Shown: piece by piece, positions 32,058-33,925 of the stretch
Layout: each line of letters starts with the position of its first letter
Numbering within the stretch: position 1 is the first letter of the stretch
NCBI GenBank assembly: GCA_021162615.1
Contig: JAGGYH010000141.1
Span: forward strand, 1 to 33,925
Reading direction: 5' to 3'
Length of the DNA stretch: 33,925 bases
DNA from: Candidatus Aminicenantota bacterium
Lineage (GTDB): Bacteria > Acidobacteriota > Aminicenantia > Aminicenantales > Aminicenantaceae
The notes under the pieces: generated by a model
The model's input: the letters and a program-made list of their open reading frames with translations, nothing else
The model's database searches: none
What the model was told of the DNA's origin: nothing
Translations under genes and position numbers: made by a program

Positions 32058-32764
32058 TAATGGGATGTCCCCAGCTTTTTGATTTCATCCGGCTTGAGAT
32101 ACCGCCATTTCCCTCTTTCCAGACTTCCTAATTTCAACCCGGCAAACTGGATCCTTTTCAATTTCACCACTTGATGCCCCACAGCCTGAAGTATTCTTCT
32201 TATCTCTCTTTTCCGGCCTTCATGAATCTCAATTCTTAAAAGACTCGAATCAGAGTCTCTTTTGATGATTTTGAGCTCATCCGGAGAGGTTTTCCGGTTA
32301 TCCAGATACACTCCTTCTGACAGTGTCTTTAAGTCCCTGCTCTGTATCCTGCCTTTTATTCTGACCATATAGACCTTTTTTATATTGTAACGGGGATGTA
32401 TGAGCTGGTGCGCAAGTTCCCCGTCATTAGTGAAAAGAAGAAGCCCCTCGCTGTTTAAATCAAGCCTTCCCACAGGAAACAAACGGACACCCAAATCAGG
32501 TAGAAGCTCCTTTACGGTGGGCCTTCCAAACGGATCATCCAACGTCACAACATAACCGGGTGGTTTGTTCAGGACCAAATAGTGCTTTGTTTCCGGCTTG
32601 ATTTCAACACCATTGACTTCCACTTTATCTTCTCTCGTATTGACCTGCGTTCCCAGTCTGGTCACTATTTCTCCATTGACCCGGACACTCCCCTGTTCGA
32701 TCAACAAGTCCGCTTTCCTCCTTGAGGTCACACCGGCTCTGGCCAGATATTTATTCAAACGCAT
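32057..32764 (-). CDS. 23S/16S rRNA pseudouridine synthase, RsuA/RluB family
   Basis: A 235-residue enzyme that isomerises uridine in rRNA. The N-terminal S4 RNA-binding domain (1-50) reads MRLNKYLARAGVTSRRKADLLI-like. The catalytic domain follows, with GRLDLNSEGLLLFTNDGEL and the catalytic Asp102. The later IHEGRKREIRRILQAVGH is the usual C-terminal motif. Size and layout match RluB/RsuA; RluE is less likely because an S4 domain is present. Which rRNA it modifies cannot be told. Its stop codon overlaps the inverted repeat behind lon. Confidence 0.92.
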   Translation of the reverse strand: MRLNKYLARAGVTSRRKADLLIEQGSVRVNGEIVTRLGTQVNTREDKVEVNGVEIKPETKHYLVLNKPPGYVVTLDDPFGRPTVKELLPDLGVRLFPVGRLDLNSEGLLLFTNDGELAHQLIHPRYNIKKVYMVRIKGRIQSRDLKTLSEGVYLDNRKTSPDELKIIKRDSDSSLLRIEIHEGRKREIRRILQAVGHQVVKLKRIQFAGLKLGSLERGKWRYLKPDEIKKLGTSH

Positions 32765-32816
32765 ATTTATTCCCCGATGCGGAAATGATGGCCTCCATTA
32801 AGAAAAGAGAATCTTC

Positions 32817-33380
32817 CTAAAAATAAACGCTTAATCCACCGCTGAACGTAAAACCTTTGAAATTGAAATCCATCTCGTCCAAACTGAAATCAAGGTTTTG
32901 ATATTTCCCTTCCGCTAAAACGGAAAACTTTTTCCCTAGATGGATCTCAATACCTGCTCCGACATTCAATTTTCTCACTGTGTCTTTATCGATACTGGTT
33001 AAGTCAGCTGTGTAATATCCATAACCCACTGTAAGATAAGGATGAATAAAGACTATCGGGAAAAACCATTTTAAATTGAGCCCTAAATAATTATAATCCA
33101 CTTCCCGTTCATTCCATCCAAACAGGGCGACCTCCTCAAGGTCCAGGTTATGGGCTGCCTGAAAATAATTGAGCTCTATTCCCACCATGGCTATTTTCAC
33201 TCCGAGCCTGAGCCCGTAAAGAAAAGTGGTATCTGCTGTTAATTCAACACCATCAAGAGTGGGCTTTGGAACGGAAATCCCAGCCTGGGGGCCAATATAG
33301 ATTCCTGTCTGAGCGTTTATATCCGGAACAAAAACGGCTATTATAAGAACAACGCAAAAAAGCACGGCTGTTTTTTTCAT
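32817..33380 (-). CDS. Small outer-membrane beta-barrel protein
   Basis: A 187-residue exported protein. Residues 1-23 form a signal peptide ending near INA-Q. The rest is alternating strands with glycine-rich turns: GIYIGPQAGISVPKPTL, YLGLNLKWFFPIVFIHPYLTVGYGYY and VGAGIEIHLGKKFSVLAEGKYQNL. It ends LSVYF with a terminal Phe. This is the pattern of an eight-stranded OMP of the OmpW/OmpX/OprF-barrel type. Function may be structural, adhesion or small-molecule passage; none can be chosen. A promoter and a GAGGGAA site lie upstream. The distance to rluB is 52 bp. Confidence 0.8.
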   Translation of the reverse strand: MKKTAVLFCVVLIIAVFVPDINAQTGIYIGPQAGISVPKPTLDGVELTADTTFLYGLRLGVKIAMVGIELNYFQAAHNLDLEEVALFGWNEREVDYNYLGLNLKWFFPIVFIHPYLTVGYGYYTADLTSIDKDTVRKLNVGAGIEIHLGKKFSVLAEGKYQNLDFSLDEMDFNFKGFTFSGGLSVYF

Positions 33381-33420
33381 TTGCTTTCCCTCTTCATCGA
33401 TTTGTCCGATCCTGAAGATT

Positions 33421-33449
33421 ATTTTACTTCACCCCCAACCAAATAGCAA
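33421..33449 (-). promoter_or_regulatory. Promoter of the small outer-membrane protein gene
   Basis: On the minus strand TTGCTA (4/6) and TAAAAT (5/6) are 17 bp apart, about 40 bp before the ATG at 33380. It is the best match in the upstream region. Confidence 0.5.
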
Positions 33450-33484
33450 TATTGGAATAAAATTCAGATAGGGTCTGTGCTCCA

Positions 33485-33630
33485 GACTTTCATCAGGCAA
33501 GCTGGTTCTTCAGCCCGCTGATTTTCCCCAGCGAGGAAACTCAGCTTATTCCTCGGCTCGCTCCCCTCTGCGAGGAACCATGCCCGCTCGCCTCCAGATG
33601 ACTTCAGAACCAGCCCGCCTGCCTGAAAGT
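33485..33630. repeat. 146-bp palindromic element, second family
   Basis: The left end, ACTTTCATCAGGCAAGCTGG and on to TTCT, pairs with the right end, which on the minus strand reads ACTTTCAGGCAGGCGGGCTGG and on to TTCT: about 21 of 25 positions with one gap. The middle is rich in CGAGG and CCTCG motifs that can form smaller stems. It does not share the TTAA-family ends. No gene is credible across it. It may be a REP-like or MITE-like element, or a structured RNA. Confidence 0.55.
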
Positions 33631-33675
33631 TGATATAAGTTATGATAATATTCATTTAACAGGATAAACATTAAC

Positions 33676-33727
33676 CTTACGAAATTCAGGTGTGGACGTA
33701 GCGACATTAAAGATTTAGCCTTCGGAT
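33676..33727 (+). repeat. Partial copy of the MITE core start
   Basis: This 52-bp stretch, from CTTACGAAATTCAGG to TTAGCCTTCGGA, repeats the beginning of the core that follows at 33775 with only two mismatches and one gap. It is preceded by TTAACC. The rest of the core is missing, so it is a broken tandem duplicate next to the next copy. Confidence 0.7.
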
Positions 33728-33740
33728 GCAGGAAGTCGAT

Positions 33741-33925
33741 CCTGGTTAATTGTCGAGTCGAGGTTGAAGAGAGCTTACTGAAATTCAGGTGTGGACGCAG
33801 CGACATTGAAGATTTAGCCTTCGGAGTGCTGTGTTTGAGGGAACTCGGCAAAGCCGAGCTGTGAGTATGTTTGACCCACGGACGGGGGGAGTTACGCAGC
33901 AGCCGAGAACACAGTGCGAAGAATG
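33741..33925 (+). mobile_element. Second copy of the MITE-like element, cut by the window end
   Basis: The tip CCTGGTTAATTGTCGAG resembles CCTGGATTATTCACGAG at 7794. From CGAGTC onward the two copies differ at about 14 of 171 positions (roughly 92% identity) up to the window end. The differences keep stems: CAGC-AAA-GCTG becomes CGGC-AAA-GCCG, and changes in AACACAGCAC give G-U pairs. TTAA is not seen at this left end, and the right end is outside the window. Confidence 0.7.

Noticed and set aside
33464-33851. Two overlapping minus-strand open frames near the window end
   Set aside because: They cover two repeat elements, and their repeated peptide (SSMSLRPHLNF-like) simply reflects the duplicated DNA.

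Overview
The window comes from a diderm (Gram-negative-type) bacterium with moderately AT-rich DNA. It carries outer-membrane biogenesis genes (BamA, Skp/OmpH, LolD, a LolC/E-type permease), the lipid A genes lpxA and lpxI with fabZ, and several proteins with Sec signal peptides. Promoters of standard sigma-70 type can be read, and one good sigma-54 promoter. The gene order resembles Acidobacteriota/Aminicenantes-like lineages, but that is an impression from memory and cannot be settled here. No rRNA, tRNA or CRISPR array was recognised.

Layout. Position 2-145 is the tail of a YgjP-like metallopeptidase gene. A SPOR-SpoIID cell-wall protein lies on the minus strand (381-2600). Next comes a plus-strand hydantoin cluster (2960-8811): dihydropyrimidinase/hydantoinase, group II PLP decarboxylase, AGCS Na+/amino-acid symporter, an unknown 162-residue protein, and an Asp/Glu/hydantoin racemase. 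It is followed by a very large secreted M14 carboxypeptidase (9050-13189). A sigma-54 module comes next (13285-15752): an orphan activator (EBP), two 17-bp palindromes, a -24/-12 promoter, a small membrane protein, and a 70-residue stand-alone Fis-type HTH that resembles the DNA-binding end of the EBP. A LolA-like secreted protein (15930-16685) ends 3 bp from a long minus-strand gene run. Read in transcription order, that run (29170 to 16689) is GNAT-like, enoyl-CoA hydratase, ribH, nusB, lysS, lolC/E, lolD, bamA, ompH, fabZ, lpxA, lpxI and a Gfo/Idh oxidoreductase. Many of its genes overlap, so it is probably one or a few operons joining envelope assembly to housekeeping. A LonB-type protease (29373-31808, plus), an RluB-type pseudouridine synthase and a small outer-membrane beta-barrel protein (both minus) complete the gene set.

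The strongest unexplained signal is a set of small dispersed repeats. One family has ends resembling CCTGAACTATTCATAAAAAA and is often flanked by TTAA. It occurs at every junction inside the hydantoin cluster (4338, 5758, 7229, 8147), as a 380-bp element with TTAA on both sides (7794-8173), as a 50-bp miniature after the HTH gene (15753-15802), at the 3' end of lpxI, and downstream of lon. The 380-bp element contains a highly palindromic core. A second copy of that core at 33741-33925 differs in ways that keep its hairpins paired, including an A-U to G-C double change. This suggests a structured RNA, or at least a structure under selection. A different palindromic element lies at 33485-33630.

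The two most interesting hypotheses are the self-contained sigma-54 circuit with a stand-alone Fis-type competitor, and the hydantoin cluster that lacks a visible carbamoylase but has a decarboxylase and a repeat in every spacer.
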